From JAKAXG01 sp035702985 (GTDB taxonomy: Bacteria; Actinomycetota; Acidimicrobiia; Acidimicrobiales; Palsa-688): a stretch of DNA of 5,484 nucleotides. Made by a program: the position numbers and the translations under genes. The stretch covers positions 1 to 5,484 of the forward strand of contig DASSZD010000047.1 in the NCBI GenBank assembly GCA_035702985.1, given 5' to 3'. How positions within the stretch are numbered: the stretch's first letter is position 1; the number at the start of each line of letters is the position of its first letter. The notes under the pieces were generated by a model. That model made no database searches. It was given only the letters and a program-made list of their open reading frames with translations, and had not been told where the DNA came from. This document shows positions 5,356-5,484 of this stretch, piece after piece.

Positions 5356-5484
5356 AGCGGCCGCTGGGCCATCTGGTGAATCCCCACCAGTTACCCGGGG
5401 CAGGACGGTCAGGGAGTGGTCCCACCTGGCACACCAAACGGAATGCCCTGCCAATCCAGAATCTGTCCGAGATGGGGCCGCCGC

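Larger units (their letters stand above)
5285..5484 (+). ncRNA. Candidate structured leader or small RNA (open at right edge)
   Basis: The 275 bases after the acyl-CoA dehydrogenase hold no conventional gene, and GC content is lower than in the flanking coding regions. From the inferred start near 5285 the RNA would carry the 16S-complementary tract and the small ORF. Then comes a hairpin GGCCGC-TAGA-GCGGCC (5347-5362), whose loop contains the ORF stop codon, and a second hairpin CTGGTG-6-CACCAG (5373-5390). GGGA-4-TCCC (5412-5423) and a long-range pair GGCAGG (5399-5404) with CCTGCC (5447-5452) are possible. No T-tract follows either hairpin. No known RNA family was recognised. It may be the 5' leader of a gene beyond the right edge or a stand-alone small RNA. 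Confidence 0.3.

Noticed and set aside
5351..5364. Cloning-vector polylinker (CTAGAGCGGCCGC resembles a known XbaI-NotI junction)
   Set aside because: The flanking sequence on both sides is not vector-like, and the word is explained by the hairpin around the ORF stop codon.
3410..5437. 675-residue minus-strand frame reaching 5437
   Set aside because: Only its C-terminal 200 residues are real (the metallo-hydrolase). The rest is antisense to the acyl-CoA dehydrogenase and has no recognisable motifs.
5170..5454. 94-residue minus-strand frame over the right-end intergenic region
   Set aside because: It has no ribosome site or motif, and half of it is antisense to the acyl-CoA dehydrogenase.
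5376..5484. Partial protein gene starting at GTG 5376 (or in the same frame from TTG 5319) and open to the right edge
   Set aside because: It has no Shine-Dalgarno at a useful distance. It uses TTA and many A/T-ending codons, unlike the neighbouring genes, and the translation shows no recognisable family.

Overview
This window comes from a high-GC bacterium, most likely an actinomycete (Actinomycetota, possibly an Acidimicrobiia-like lineage). That rests on the very GC-rich third codon positions, frequent GTG starts, a SufC/SufS iron-sulfur cluster pair, a FadE-type acyl-CoA dehydrogenase, and a short metallo-beta-lactamase-fold hydrolase of a type I associate with actinomycetes. The lineage is inferred; no rRNA or other marker gene is present.

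Layout from left to right. (1) On the minus strand lie the first 60 codons of sufS (cysteine desulfurase, cut by the left edge) and a complete sufC (SUF ATPase), overlapping by 10 bases. sufC is the first gene of this transcription unit, and no sufB or sufD lies upstream of it. (2) A 90-base divergent intergenic region follows. (3) On the plus strand is a complete 716-residue glycogen-debranching-type glycoside hydrolase. (4) A 254-base convergent intergenic region holds a 30-base-period direct repeat and a 12-bp perfect inverted repeat. (5) On the minus strand is a 200-residue glyoxalase-II-like metallo-hydrolase. (6) An 81-base divergent gap leads to (7) a plus-strand 371-residue acyl-CoA dehydrogenase. 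(8) The last 275 bases hold no conventional gene but are dense in signals. They contain a sigma-70-like promoter, a stretch of 21 bases that can pair with the 3' tail of 16S rRNA, a possible 15-codon ORF with tandem Cys codons (CTG start), a second anti-Shine-Dalgarno complement inside that ORF, and small hairpins.

The protein genes do not form one pathway. They are housekeeping functions: Fe-S assembly, alpha-glucan turnover, thioester or aldehyde detoxification, and acyl-CoA oxidation, arranged in divergent and convergent pairs. The least explained part is the right-end intergenic region, where a small ribosome-binding RNA, leader peptide or attenuator is plausible but unproven.
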